A stretch of 36,669 nucleotides of DNA from positions 1 through 36,669 of IMG/VR virus record IMGVR_UViG_3300032058_000130; one strand, given 5' to 3'. This DNA comes from a virus. Within the stretch, counting starts at the first letter, position 1; each line of letters opens with the position of its first letter. Of the stretch, positions 22,175-33,200 are shown in pieces. The translations under genes were made by a program, and so were the position numbers. Under the pieces are notes generated by a model. The model searched no databases. It was not told the DNA's origin and saw only the letters and a list, made by a program, of their open reading frames with translations.

Positions 22175-22995
22175 TGACACATCCTGCAAAACAAGTAGAA
22201 CCGCTATTTACGCGACCCGGGGGAACTCCAGCGGGGCTGGACAATCTGTTTTTGGGGAAGGCGGCAGTGCTGATATGCAACGGGCCAAGCGCCGAGCAGG
22301 TGGACCCTTACTTGTTGGATAAGCCGGGTTTTGTGACGATGGGGATTAACAACGGGTCGCACATCATAAGGCCGAATCTATGGTGCGCGCAGGATTCGCC
22401 GACAAAGTTTATGGCATCGATATGGGAAGACCCCAAGATTATGAAGTTTACACGGAAGTCGTATAATAAGGCCGCTTATACGCCCGAAGATGTTCAACCG
22501 ACGCGATGGGTCAGAGATTGCCCGAATCTTTTTTTCCATCGCATTAACTCGCACACAGAAGCGCACGATTGGTTCGACCGCACCTCGATTAGTTGGGGGA
22601 TACCGGATGGAAAAGGAGGGCACCGTGTTTCCACGTTTATGTGCGCGATGTGCGTACTATACCGATTAGGCATACGAGAGATTGCAATTATAGGAGCCGA
22701 TTTTCGTATGACCAAAGAACAGCCGTATTTCTTTGAGGAAAACAAATCCGATAGCGGCATAGCATCCAATAACGAGTTGTATCGCCTTATGAATGCATTT
22801 TGCGCGCAGTTGTATCCTATAATGCTCAGCAAAGGATTACAGGTTGTAAACTGCACTCCTAACAGCGGCTTGACTGCGTTTCCTACAATGCCGTTTGAGG
22901 AATGGGTGGCCCGTCACGCGTTGTCGATTGAGGAATCTACAGAAGGGATGTATAATAGACCGATGCATAAACAACCGAATGAAGTAAAGAGGTAG
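22171..22995 (+). CDS. MptE-like / sialyltransferase-like protein of the glycan cassette
   Basis: 274 residues from ATG 22171, overlapping the previous stop (ATGATGA). It shows AVLICNGPSAEQVD near residue 32, GINNG, IIGADFRM in the middle and VNCTPNSGLTAF near the end. This set (NGPS, IIGxDF, NxTPxSxL) is typical of the DUF115 / 6-hydroxymethylpterin pyrophosphokinase MptE-like fold and of bacterial CST-II type sialyltransferases, which it resembles. Phages often carry such genes beside glycosyltransferases. Substrate unknown. Confidence 0.68.
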   Translation: MMTHPAKQVEPLFTRPGGTPAGLDNLFLGKAAVLICNGPSAEQVDPYLLDKPGFVTMGINNGSHIIRPNLWCAQDSPTKFMASIWEDPKIMKFTRKSYNKAAYTPEDVQPTRWVRDCPNLFFHRINSHTEAHDWFDRTSISWGIPDGKGGHRVSTFMCAMCVLYRLGIREIAIIGADFRMTKEQPYFFEENKSDSGIASNNELYRLMNAFCAQLYPIMLSKGLQVVNCTPNSGLTAFPTMPFEEWVARHALSIEESTEGMYNRPMHKQPNEVKR

Positions 22996-22998
22996 TCT

Positions 22999-25740
22999 AT
23001 GGCGGACAATACCTATATCACATATGAAATGCAGGGGGCGTATATGGACGCCTCTGTGCCTACCAACCGCGTTAAGCCGGGTTCGTTTGGGTATTTGGCT
23101 GGATTTGACGGGCGGTTTACAGGCGGACTGCGGAAGTTTCTGGGGATGACTTATGTCGGAAATATGCGAAACGGCACCACGCCGTACGGGGATTTGCGGA
23201 ACGGGCGCGTTCGATTGTTTCGTTTCGTGCATATTCGGTACGATGCCACAACGACGTTCGATGGATTTGTATTAGTGCTGCGGGATTCCGAACTACCTGA
23301 AGGCAATTACGATGTATGGTGGTATTATCAAAAGAAAGTCAACGGAGTTGCGGGCGATTGGGAAAGATACAGGATACGACAAGCTATCTCGTTGGCGTCG
23401 ATTGACAAGGTGGATTGTGTCAGCGACGATAACCGATTCTATGTCACGATAGATTCCGTTGAAATCCTAACCGTAATGGTCAACAATGTGAACGCCTCGC
23501 CGGTAACATGGACGGTGACCGGAATGGGCGCCGGGCCCTATGTGGAGCCCGGCGGTCAGGTGGAGCATCTGGGCAATGATGTAGATACAGCCCAGAAACA
23601 CTATCTTAACGGGATGGGTACGTTCCAGATTGGGTGGCGATTCGCATCCAAAGCACGCGGTATTGTCGGCGCGATGTCGGAGTTAGTGACCATCACGCTG
23701 GACCATCGCGCACCCAGCAGGGCAACAGGCGCTGTCTATGTGAATACGAACTCGGGTGACGATGGGCAGTTCGTGGACGGCGACATCGTCAGGATAGGAA
23801 GTCACAGATATGAAATGGATACCAACAACAGTGTGGCGGGGAATAACATACGCGTAAATATAGCTGGATTGAACCTGAATGTCCCAGAGCAGTTGCGCCG
23901 ACTGGCGGCGGCTATTAACGCTAACACCGAAGGGGCTGCGACAGCGGTACCGGGGCAGATAACGTTGGCGCTGACAGCGCGTATCCCCGGCGCCGATGGG
24001 AATACTATAGCATTGCAGGTTACGGAAGTGGGTACAGAACAGAACGACCTGTCTGTATCCGGCAATACACTCAGCGGAGGGGGCGCTGTCGTGGATGTTC
24101 CAGAGCGGTATTGTAAGATAACAATAGGGCTTCCGCAGTGGTCGTCGGTGTCGGCGCAGTACGGGGAAACATACGCGCAAATGGCCGCGCGTTGGGATAC
24201 CATAGAGATATTCCGCACTATCGACTTAGGCCAACAGGCGCTGTTTGCACAGATGGCGGGGTATCTCTACAAAGAGCAAGAGATTTCGGTGCCGGCGACA
24301 AGTACAGACTGGAACAATGTGGAGATACAAGTAGGCAAATTATTCGACCAATCGCTATTGTTCCAGACCCCCTACAATCCCACTACGGATGTTGTCAAAG
24401 CAGTACCGGCTGGACGGGCGATTGTTCGCTACGAGAATATCACGTTCGTAACACAGCCTGCCAGCGAAAACGATGGGCTGAACATTTCCCATAGCTCGCT
24501 GCGGCACGACAGCGGCGAGTACTTCTCGACCTACAACGAACGGCGGGGACTTCCTATAGAGGGGCCGCCAATACGGATGGTGAATGTGGCGGATGCGATG
24601 GTTGTCATCTGCAGCAATTGTCTTCTCCAAACCTCAAAAGCTGCAGAAGGGTACCCCCTCATTTACACGCGCTATCATCTTGGGAGAGGCGGTATTACGC
24701 CACAAGCCGCACACGCGGTAGGGAATATCCTGCTTTTGCTGACGCGCAATGGATTGATGATGGTGCACGGCGGGTCTATGGAGATGGCGCAGGTTGCCAG
24801 TACAATGCGTATCTTCTCTGAGCTGTGGGCGGACGACCTCCATTACCTTCAGAGCGCCTATGATAGCAGGATGGATTCCTCCTACATACTGAATCCTATC
24901 AAATGTCAGATGCTTCAGATTAACCATACCACGCAATCGGTTTGTATGATAGAAAATGCGCCCTTTGCGGCAATCGCCGAAGCCCACATCGCCGGCAGCG
25001 ACGGCGTCGTAACCAGCACCCTCTACGCACTGAGCAACACCCATCTGCGCCTCTATACACTGAAAACGGTGGAGGACGATTACACCTCAATGGCCGGCGT
25101 CAACGATACGCTGGATATGCGGGTTGTCAGTGTATCGGAATCCACCGGTTTTATCCGTGTGTACGGAGAAACCTCTCGTCCATTAACCGACCACGCGTTC
25201 CAATTGGTGGGGATGCACGCTTATCTCCACCTGCCGACCCAAAGTCTTCCCGTTCGTATTACGGGTGTACAATTCGACTCTATCACGGTAGAGCCGTTAT
25301 TTGGCATAAGCATCCCGTGGAGTACCATTGCGGCAGACACCGTCGTCACACTGGCCCCTGTGGTATGTAAAATACGGATGCCAGCTATCCGCTATATTCC
25401 GGCAGGTATTGAACGGAGGTCGTACAGCCAATTACCAGAAATGTCGCGTGTTGTGATGACCAGCGCCTCTGTTAAACTGTCCTACTTGGAAGGACACGAA
25501 CCGGCGGCAGACGCAGTACCGTGGCGCGCCGGCGCCTACAGGAACTCCTCTTCGACGCTCAGCGACAGCCAAACCTCTATTGTACTGAGCAAAAATCCCG
25601 CAGAGGCCGTCGGCGCATTGCGGATAGACGGTATCGACATAGAGCCGTATCTTGAACACATCAGCACAGAAGTAAGATTTGAATTGACAGTAGCCGATAT
25701 AGGTGTTATACTGCCTATGAGTCGTAAAGTAACCACATAG
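22999..25740 (+). CDS. Putative tail nozzle or tail tubular B-like protein
   Basis: 913 residues from ATG 22999, with GAGG at 6 nt. Nearly all beta sequence: VKPGSFGYLAGFDGRFTGGL at the start, many Thr/Val/Asn repeats, and repeated VYVNTNSGDDGQF-like strands. A large beta-rich protein following an adaptor is the place of the nozzle or tail tubular B protein in short-tailed phages (gp12 of T7, gp10 of P22). No signature settles it. An alternative is a large beta-rich tail appendage. Confidence 0.55.
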   Translation: MADNTYITYEMQGAYMDASVPTNRVKPGSFGYLAGFDGRFTGGLRKFLGMTYVGNMRNGTTPYGDLRNGRVRLFRFVHIRYDATTTFDGFVLVLRDSELPEGNYDVWWYYQKKVNGVAGDWERYRIRQAISLASIDKVDCVSDDNRFYVTIDSVEILTVMVNNVNASPVTWTVTGMGAGPYVEPGGQVEHLGNDVDTAQKHYLNGMGTFQIGWRFASKARGIVGAMSELVTITLDHRAPSRATGAVYVNTNSGDDGQFVDGDIVRIGSHRYEMDTNNSVAGNNIRVNIAGLNLNVPEQLRRLAAAINANTEGAATAVPGQITLALTARIPGADGNTIALQVTEVGTEQNDLSVSGNTLSGGGAVVDVPERYCKITIGLPQWSSVSAQYGETYAQMAARWDTIEIFRTIDLGQQALFAQMAGYLYKEQEISVPATSTDWNNVEIQVGKLFDQSLLFQTPYNPTTDVVKAVPAGRAIVRYENITFVTQPASENDGLNISHSSLRHDSGEYFSTYNERRGLPIEGPPIRMVNVADAMVVICSNCLLQTSKAAEGYPLIYTRYHLGRGGITPQAAHAVGNILLLLTRNGLMMVHGGSMEMAQVASTMRIFSELWADDLHYLQSAYDSRMDSSYILNPIKCQMLQINHTTQSVCMIENAPFAAIAEAHIAGSDGVVTSTLYALSNTHLRLYTLKTVEDDYTSMAGVNDTLDMRVVSVSESTGFIRVYGETSRPLTDHAFQLVGMHAYLHLPTQSLPVRITGVQFDSITVEPLFGISIPWSTIAADTVVTLAPVVCKIRMPAIRYIPAGIERRSYSQLPEMSRVVMTSASVKLSYLEGHEPAADAVPWRAGAYRNSSSTLSDSQTSIVLSKNPAEAVGALRIDGIDIEPYLEHISTEVRFELTVADIGVILPMSRKVTT

Positions 25741-25764
25741 GGAACCCGAAAGGGAGGTATTATT

Positions 25765-26916
25765 ATGGCGACTCCATATTTAACGCCGGAACTGGAAACA
25801 CAGATTACCGCACTTAAGAACCGGCAAACACAACTCGTAACCCCCAGCCCAGCCCCCCAAATACCGATAGAGCAGCTTGCGCTCAGCGCCGGCGGAAGGA
25901 CTGTAACTGCACCTGTTACGGCCTCTCAGAAGCAGTATCTTGAGTCCATGCGTGCTACAGGATGGACCGTGGTTCCAGATGGTAAGGGGGGTTTTACGCT
26001 ATCGATGATGGCCGATCCGGTGAGCAGGGCGAGGATGACGATGGGGATGCCCTTCCACCTGAGCGGCGAGAGGGCGATGGAAACGGAGAGAGTCAAGAGG
26101 ATGGCGGAGCAAGCCGGAATTGAAAGCATCGACAATCTGATGGATATATATAGGAGGATGACAGAGCAGGGTAGGGTACGCGCAGAGGGAGCTTTGAAGG
26201 ATTTTATGACGGAGCAGGAAAGCGCAAAGCGTCAGGCGGAGGCATACGGGGCGGGCACCGACTTGCTGGCACAGGGCGTCAAGGCACAGGAAGCGGCGTT
26301 GAGTGGGATACAAGCGCAGCTTCAGGCGAATATGGGGCAGGTCAGCGGGTTGTGGGAGCGAGCGTTGGCGAAAGCGGACGAGTATGTGGAATCCGCACGA
26401 CAGAGAACGCAAGACGCCCTGCGGCAGATGGATTTGCTGACGACGGATATTTTGAAAAACCACGAGTTCTCTAAGGCGCACGCGATGCAGGCGGCGGTGC
26501 AGGCATCGTTGGGGCAAATGAACGATACCGAAGCGGTTATCGCGCGGCGGTATGGGGCGAATAGCCCTGAAATGGTGTCGTTCAGGCAATCCAAAATGGC
26601 GACGCTGGCGGGGATGCAAAGCAGCATCAACGCCTCCTACGAGCAAGTAGCATCGCAGATTCAATTGGCTTCCGCGCAGTTGCAGGCGGATATGCGGCAG
26701 AAGTTTGCGATGTATGAGAATTATCAGGAAAAAATGGCATTAGAGGTGTACACGGCGGCGGCGCAGGCGGACCAGGCGTATTCGCTTCAGGCGGCAAACT
26801 ATCTGGTTTCGATTGAGCAATTGAAAATGAACAACCAGTCGATGTTAGCGGACTGGATTGCCAATGCGCCGGTATTTACAGTCAAGATGGGGTCGCTGAT
26901 GGCGGCTCTGACCTAA
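25765..26916 (+). CDS. Putative internal virion (ejection) protein, coiled-coil
   Basis: 383 residues from ATG 25765, with AGGGAGG (25751-25757) at 7 nt. After 95 residues of mixed sequence the rest is an almost continuous Ala/Gln/Glu/Met-rich helical coiled coil (EQESAKRQAEAYGAGTDLLA, AYSLQAANYLVSIEQL-type helices). First of five consecutive helical genes in the position of ejection proteins. A reversed copy of the 14-bp motif falls inside at 25967-25980. Confidence 0.6.
   Translation: MATPYLTPELETQITALKNRQTQLVTPSPAPQIPIEQLALSAGGRTVTAPVTASQKQYLESMRATGWTVVPDGKGGFTLSMMADPVSRARMTMGMPFHLSGERAMETERVKRMAEQAGIESIDNLMDIYRRMTEQGRVRAEGALKDFMTEQESAKRQAEAYGAGTDLLAQGVKAQEAALSGIQAQLQANMGQVSGLWERALAKADEYVESARQRTQDALRQMDLLTTDILKNHEFSKAHAMQAAVQASLGQMNDTEAVIARRYGANSPEMVSFRQSKMATLAGMQSSINASYEQVASQIQLASAQLQADMRQKFAMYENYQEKMALEVYTAAAQADQAYSLQAANYLVSIEQLKMNNQSMLADWIANAPVFTVKMGSLMAALT
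25967..25980 (-). repeat. Dispersed 14-bp motif, copy 7
   Basis: Exact ATCTGGAACCACGG on the - strand, inside the preceding coiled-coil gene, read through VVPD. Confidence 0.85.
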
Positions 26917-26931
26917 GAGGAGATAGTAGCA

Positions 26932-28533
26932 ATGGCACGAGGTACAGTAATCGACGCACCGGTAGTGGGGCGTACTGGATATGCAGTAGGGCAGATGGAC
27001 CCTGCGTTGCAGGAAGTGATTGAGGCCGACCGCCAGCGGGCGCACGCGTTGGCGATGCAGGCGCAGCAAATCAGAATGCAAAAAAAGCAACTGGCGTCCT
27101 CAGAACGGTTAGCCCAACAGCAGATGCTCCATCAGAAGGAGATGCAATCACAGCAACTGGAGTACCAGCAGGCGGCACAGCTTCGAGAGCAGGCGTTTAT
27201 GCGGCAGCACACAGAGGCGACGCAACGCTTCCAGATGGAATTGGAACGCTTCCGAGAAGAACGCGCCAATCGTGAGTATATGCGGGATAAACAAACATGG
27301 GAGGATTATACGAAAAAGCAGGAAGAGATTTATCGCCAGCATCAGATGCTGAACGAGTACAATACAAATCTGCAAATGATGATACTGACCAAGTATTCAC
27401 AGGCGATGCAAGAGCAAAGCGCCTCGCAGGAGAAGCTTCAGATGGAAGCGGGGAACATCTCAAAACAGTGGGATGCCCTGCAGACAATATACAGTCAGCA
27501 GCGGAAACTGCTTGAATCCGAACTCACAACAGAGATACGTAACACGCTCCCGATGCTTCAGGATGCAACGGCGTCCCCGCAAACTCGTATGCGGGCGACA
27601 ATGCGTATCCCGCTGGCTATCACACGGCAGCTTCGTCGCATCACGAACGGGAAGCTGAACGTACTGGACGACCTGCGGAATCCTGAATTGCTCAAACAGC
27701 TGGGGCCGCAGCAGCTTGCGGCGATATTGGCGATGAAAGACATAACAAGCGCCGCGCTGTCGGAAGCGGGTATTCCAGATTCTTCGTACGGCGATGTCAT
27801 ACAGGCATTCGAGGATGCCCATCTTGCGTTGATGAAGATGTCCACCGACACCGGAAATACAGACTACCAGCCCAAGATGGCAGAAGCGTTGAATATCTAC
27901 AACAACGCAGGACCGGAGGCAAAGCTGTCGGAACTATGGAAGAACGGGCAACTGACAGACAAAGAGCGAATGGCGCAGTATGGGGACGAGCTGACGCGGC
28001 GGATATTAACGGCGGAACCGGCGCTGGGAATGCTCAGCCCGCAAGCGGAACAGCAGGTGCGGATGGCCGCCGGTCGCGCGAAAGAGGCGATGGTGCAGGC
28101 CGTACGGATGATGTTCGGCGGGCAGAACCTGTCGGATGAAGAAGTCCGAAACGCTGTATCGCAAATGAGCGATGCCGTTGTATCGCCGACGCCGCCGCCG
28201 GAGGTGGAGCCCATCTTGACGCAGATACAGCAATCCGGCGGGAATGTTCGTACGGCGCTGATGACGCAAATGCGCGATACCCTACGAGGCGTGTACACAC
28301 AAGCACAGGAAGCGTTGAAGACAGCGACCACCCCCGCCGAAAAGAAAGCTGCGTTAGACCAGATACAACAGGTTCGTCAGCAAATGGCGATGCTCCGCAG
28401 AACCGCCTCCGCTCCTGCGCCGAGCGGCAACAGCGCCAAGAAGCGTACAGAGGAGCCCCACGACGAACAACGCCCGCTATCGACCAGAGAGCGAAAGGCG
28501 GCGTTTACCGGCGGACGCGGCGGTAACAAGTAG
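26932..28533 (+). CDS. Putative internal virion protein, long coiled coil
   Basis: 533 residues from ATG 26932, with AGAGGAG (26916-26922) at 9 nt; the ribosome site shares its first A with the previous stop. The first 190 residues are a Gln/Met/Glu-rich coiled coil (QQIRMQKKQLASSERLAQQQ), then a helical globular part, then a Pro/Ala/Arg-rich tail ending in AAFTGGRGGNK. Family not recognised; a structural ejection-protein role fits position and composition. Confidence 0.6.
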   Translation: MARGTVIDAPVVGRTGYAVGQMDPALQEVIEADRQRAHALAMQAQQIRMQKKQLASSERLAQQQMLHQKEMQSQQLEYQQAAQLREQAFMRQHTEATQRFQMELERFREERANREYMRDKQTWEDYTKKQEEIYRQHQMLNEYNTNLQMMILTKYSQAMQEQSASQEKLQMEAGNISKQWDALQTIYSQQRKLLESELTTEIRNTLPMLQDATASPQTRMRATMRIPLAITRQLRRITNGKLNVLDDLRNPELLKQLGPQQLAAILAMKDITSAALSEAGIPDSSYGDVIQAFEDAHLALMKMSTDTGNTDYQPKMAEALNIYNNAGPEAKLSELWKNGQLTDKERMAQYGDELTRRILTAEPALGMLSPQAEQQVRMAAGRAKEAMVQAVRMMFGGQNLSDEEVRNAVSQMSDAVVSPTPPPEVEPILTQIQQSGGNVRTALMTQMRDTLRGVYTQAQEALKTATTPAEKKAALDQIQQVRQQMAMLRRTASAPAPSGNSAKKRTEEPHDEQRPLSTRERKAAFTGGRGGNK

Positions 28534-28574
28534 AGTGCATATGCGAATCGTGGCAACCCAGTCAACCAACAGGT

Positions 28575-28588
28575 ATCTGGAACCACGG
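28575..28588 (+). repeat. Dispersed 14-bp motif, copy 8
   Basis: Exact ATCTGGAACCACGG followed by T; ends 15 bases before ATG 28604 and immediately before its ribosome site. Confidence 0.9.
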
Positions 28589-28603
28589 TCAGGAGACTGA
28601 ACG

Positions 28604-29329
28604 ATGAGTACGATGGATTATGTAAAGGCGATACCCGACATTGCTTCGGAAGTGGGAAAGGAGTTCAGCCAGCGCACGCCGGCGGATTACTTGCCTGCGC
28701 CTTTGGCGAGTTCTATGGGGGTGGGCAACGAGTATAATAAGACGTTGTGGGCTAATATGTCGCCAGGAGAACGCGCGACAACGTGGATACTGGCGGCGAT
28801 TGCGGCGGCTGCAGGGTTGACCGCAGGGGGTATGGCGATAGGCGGTACGGCGGGGATTGCAGGGGCTGCGAAGTCGGCGATGGGCGCAGCGAAGGGCGTT
28901 GTGCCGACGGCGAAAGGCGCTGCGTTGGCGGCAGGGCAAGGGGGTATGCGTTTTTTGAGAGGAAGGTGGAGCGTGCCTGCCTTGCTGGGGTTGGCCTATC
29001 TGGTCAATGATACCTATCAGTCGGAGCGGCGTGCGAGAGGGGAATATAACTTGGGGTTGAAGCAGTTGGAGCTGCAAGAAAGACAGATGCGGCAGTCGGC
29101 TGTCGGGCAGCAGCGCGCGATGGAAGCGCAAGAGAGGATGTATGAAAGAGGAATGCGTGAAGCGCGCGGCGTACGGCAGGAAACACGCTTGTGGGAAATG
29201 CAGGATAAATCACGAGAACAACAAATGCAGTTGTTAGCGATGTTGTTAATGGCACAGCAGGATAGAGGTCGCGGGTATTTACCGGCGCCGAGAGAACCGA
29301 TTTCGTTAGCTCAGATGCTTGGACGATAG
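28604..29329 (+). CDS. Putative internal virion protein with membrane segment
   Basis: 241 residues from ATG 28604, with AGGAG (28591-28595) at 8 nt. A Gly/Ala hydrophobic stretch at about residues 64-100 (TWILAAIAAAAGLTAGGMAI) could cross a membrane. It is followed by a Gln/Glu/Arg-rich coiled coil (LGLKQLELQERQMRQSAVGQ). A glycine-alanine membrane segment plus coiled coil recalls ejection proteins that enter the host envelope (T7 gp14-like). Homology not established. Confidence 0.58.
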   Translation: MSTMDYVKAIPDIASEVGKEFSQRTPADYLPAPLASSMGVGNEYNKTLWANMSPGERATTWILAAIAAAAGLTAGGMAIGGTAGIAGAAKSAMGAAKGVVPTAKGAALAAGQGGMRFLRGRWSVPALLGLAYLVNDTYQSERRARGEYNLGLKQLELQERQMRQSAVGQQRAMEAQERMYERGMREARGVRQETRLWEMQDKSREQQMQLLAMLLMAQQDRGRGYLPAPREPISLAQMLGR

Positions 29330-29349
29330 TCGGATAGGAGAAGATAACA

Positions 29350-30285
29350 ATGGCAGACAAACAACCTATCACACCGGACTTGGTTGCACAGCTAATTAAG
29401 GGAGTTGTGCGAACGAAGGGAAAGTTTACGAACCCGCAGGAAATACCGTTCAAGTTGTTGGAACAGCTACTGCAACAGGGCGACCCGCAGAGTTCCCAGC
29501 AGATACTTCAATCGCTTCAGGATTATCTGGATGCGTTGGGGCCGGTTAAGCCGGGAACGGACGCCGCCCGCATAAAGAAAGGGTTGGAAGCTACCATTAA
29601 GAAGATTAAGGAGTCCCGCCTGCTGCCTCCTGTGGCAGAGCGAGGTAAGAAAGTAGCAAGCGGGCCGGCGCGCGTGATACCGGTACAACCCAGCGGCAGG
29701 AAGGGATTGCCTGCGGGAGGAACGGGAGCGTTGGCGGCACGTATAGCGGAACAGGTGTATGCGCGCAGGGTTCCGTATGAGGCAGCGGAAGAGGCCGTAG
29801 GGGATATGGCAGGAGCCATTGGCGCTAATGTAGCTGGAGGGGGTCCGGTTTCGGCGGGGCCAGGATTGCCGCAGGAGGGGACGACGGGGATGAATGTATC
29901 CCCCGGCGTATTTCGGAAAGCTGAGCCGATTCCCGTAGGTCCGGCAACAGCAGGAGCTGCAGCCGTAGATACGGGGGCGACGGCTACCGCGGCGAATAAA
30001 AAGGGCACCTTGTTGCGGAAGGGAAAACGGATGCTCACCCGACACGGTCCGGGGATATTGGGGTGGCTGGCGGCGTACGCCCTGTTGGATAGTATCTTGA
30101 AGGGACGTAAGGAAGAGCTGGGGCGTGACTTGCAACAGCGCGAGATAGAGAATATGATGAAGATGAATTATGCACAGGGCGCCTATCGAGAACAGATGGC
30201 GCCGTTGGTGATGCAGCGGGCGATGGGGGCCGACGCTCTGTTGGCGCAGATGTTAGCGCGTGGGGAAGAACGTATAGGGAGGTAG
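29350..30285 (+). CDS. Putative internal virion protein with C-terminal membrane segment
   Basis: 311 residues from ATG 29350, with AGGAG at 9 nt. Helical N-terminus (ITPDLVAQLIKGVVRTKGKF), then a long Pro/Gly/Ala-rich disordered middle. Near residues 235-254 is a hydrophobic span (HGPGILGWLAAYALLDSILKG without its last residue), followed by a final helical segment. Stop and next start are 3 bases apart. Belongs to the candidate ejection block; family not recognised. Confidence 0.58.
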   Translation: MADKQPITPDLVAQLIKGVVRTKGKFTNPQEIPFKLLEQLLQQGDPQSSQQILQSLQDYLDALGPVKPGTDAARIKKGLEATIKKIKESRLLPPVAERGKKVASGPARVIPVQPSGRKGLPAGGTGALAARIAEQVYARRVPYEAAEEAVGDMAGAIGANVAGGGPVSAGPGLPQEGTTGMNVSPGVFRKAEPIPVGPATAGAAAVDTGATATAANKKGTLLRKGKRMLTRHGPGILGWLAAYALLDSILKGRKEELGRDLQQREIENMMKMNYAQGAYREQMAPLVMQRAMGADALLAQMLARGEERIGR

Positions 30286-30288
30286 GCA

Positions 30289-33200
30289 ATGGCGGATTTC
30301 CCTATTGCTGTATATGACAGGCCGGGGCTGGCGGTGTCGAACTTAGCGCGGTTGGATATTCCAGCCGCGTTTCAGTCTATGTTCGACCCAGAAGGGTTAA
30401 GCCCCAATCAGATGGAGCATTTCCGCAAGCGGATACTGGGAGGGAAGGAACCCAAGAATCCGATACTTAAGACGGCGTGGGATTTGGCGACTAATCCGGT
30501 AATGTGGATAGGTTTGGCAATGGCGCTGCATCCGGTGTATGGACGGGTAGGAAAAGCCAACGAATTGCGGGAGATGTTCAAAGCAGGCAACCGTATTATA
30601 CGGGATGTTCCGATATGGCTTCGCTATGTATCCAGCCCGTTGACCGGATACCGAGCGCTTCACCACAAGGGATTTTGGACGTGGATTAACAAGTATCTGG
30701 ATGATACGGCGTCCTTTACAACAGAGTTCTCGGACAAATTCAAAAACATAATGGAATGGTACACTACGACGGCAGGAGCGCCGCTAACGCGCCGACAAGT
30801 GGTAGCGGTGGGGGCGGCGCTGGACGGATTCGGCGATGCAGCGCAGTCGGCAAAACTGTTTGGATTTTCGTCCGCCAGAGGGCAAGCTGTGCTGAAGGGC
30901 GGACCGTTGATAGAGAACCTGACGGAAAAGCTGAAAGCGGAAAACGAGCATCTGCCAGAGTTAGTGAAACGGATGCGGTCGTTGTTTGAAGAAATGGGCA
31001 AGAAGCTGTTTGAAGGCGCTAAGACAGGGATTACGGAAGAGGGGATACGCCGCGATTTGTTCGCCAAAGGCGTCGATATTATCGAGCATTACTTCCCGCA
31101 TCTTACCACACGCACCAGTCCGGAGGCGTGGATTTCGAGGGTGGGCGGGTTAACGCAGAAGATGTACCAGAAGGCGCTACATCATATCGCAGGAGGGTAC
31201 ACTGGACCGTTTCTAAAAGCACGCTATGATAAGGCGCTTCCGCTGATGAGCGACCTGGAGCAGATTAAGGATTGGTTCAAACCGGAGGTCTTCAACCGCT
31301 TCAAGCAGGTGGAGGGCGAGCATATTCAGACGGCCAAAGAAGTATTGTATAAGTTAATACGGCATGGGCAATGGCACGACCAAAAGCTGGTGGAAGCGGG
31401 TATCAATAAGTTTGACCCAGCTATTTTGTCGAAATTGGAGAAGATAGGGGGGTACCGCGCCTTCATTGAGCGGTTGTCGATGGAACTTGGCGCAATTGCT
31501 AATGCAACAGACCCTGCGGCAATGGAGGCGATGATATCGGAGATGGGTACAATTCTCGGAGCTCCGGTGCGCTATTCGCTGGATTTCAAAGCTATTACCC
31601 CGAAGTATATCAGTGGGACGGCGACAACCTATGGGTGGATTACAAAAGGCACAGGGAAGATATTAGACAGTATTGTAGCGACTATCCCCTCGACGCTTGT
31701 GCAGGGTCCAGCTGGAACAAAAGGGTCGCTAAACTGGATAATCAACGATTGGCAGACGGAATTAGCGCCGATGCTGAGGGGGTTTAAGCACCCCAAGGAG
31801 TGGATGCTGCATCGCACGTGGCTGGATATGAACGAGAAGTTTGCCGCGTGGCTGGTAGGGGGCGGCAAGCTCCAGAAGATGATACCGGAAAAGACTAAGG
31901 CGTGGCTGTTGGAGGGGTTATCCGGCGCTCGTGGAAGTTTTTCGGAAAAGACGCTGGGCGGTAAAATCGCCTCTATGTATTATGCCTCTACGTTGGGGAT
32001 GAATATTTCTCCGGCGGCCAAGAACCTGATGCAGCCGTTCCTGACCACTATAAATGTCGCCGGCCCCCGCGCGATGCTGGCGGGTATGGAAGACGTAGGG
32101 CGCCGTATGCCGCGCTTTCTGGAGATAGCGGCAAAGGAAGGAGTAGAAGAGGCCACCAAGAAGGTATTCAAAGAATACTATGCAGCGTTTGGGTCTGAGG
32201 GTATCGCGCAGGCAATGGCGTCCGGCGACATCACTAAGGAAGGTATGGCGTCGGCGATTGCCAGCGCCACGTCCAGCGTCTATACAAAGGTGATGAAGGG
32301 GATAATGCTCCCGTTTTCGATGTCGGAAAAGACTAACCGATTATGGTCGTTCTATTCATTCCTGAATCAGGCCGTACAAGAAGGTATCCCGCTCCATGAA
32401 GCGGGTCAGTGGGCGCGGGATATGGTACGCTACACACAGTTTACCGGAGGCGTTATTGGTCAACCTAAGATACTACGCGGGATGTGGACGCCGCTACGCC
32501 AGTACGCGCACTTTCCGCTGCGGTATCTGGAGTTTCTGGCGGGTTCGGTACGGATGGGTCCCAATCCGGATATTCCTTCGTTGGGGATTCTGGGCCGGTC
32601 GCTAATCGGCTCCACGGCGCTCTATACGGCGGGAAAGAACCTGCTTGGGCTTGACCTCAGCGGGAGCTTAATGGCGGAGGCGCTGCCGAAACCCTCCTTC
32701 GAAAGCGGAGCGTTCTATCCGTTCCCATTCATCCCGCCCTTCGTCGGCAGTATCGGGTCTGTAATGAAAGCGGCATACGGAGGAACGACAGAACCCTTGT
32801 GGGATGTCCTGAAGATGCACGTTCCTGGCGGGTTAGCAATAAGCCGCTCCTACCGTTCCTTAGCGCCGAAGTATGCCGACTACAACCATCGAACCCCAGA
32901 TGGTCGTATTCCGCTCTACAACGATAAAGGGATGCTTGTGGCATCTCTGACCCCGATGCAGTTGGCAATGCGCGCAATGGGATTGCAGGAGGCGGGACAA
33001 GAAGCCGAACGTCAGATGACACGATATCTTCTGCGACATCGCGAAGAGATACGCGAGTTTCGCAGGCGTTATCTGGAGGCGGTCGCCAATAACGAATTGG
33101 AATTAGCCGAACGCATCAACAAGCAATTCACACGCAAATATCCACAGTTAGGGGACCTGAAGGTTAAAAAGTCCGACATCAAAGCGGTCAACGACCGCCG

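Noticed and set aside
2360-28588. The dispersed 14-bp motif as a CRISPR array or transposon end
   Set aside because: Copies are single, kilobases apart, lie in both orientations and have no regular spacers, target duplications or transposase.
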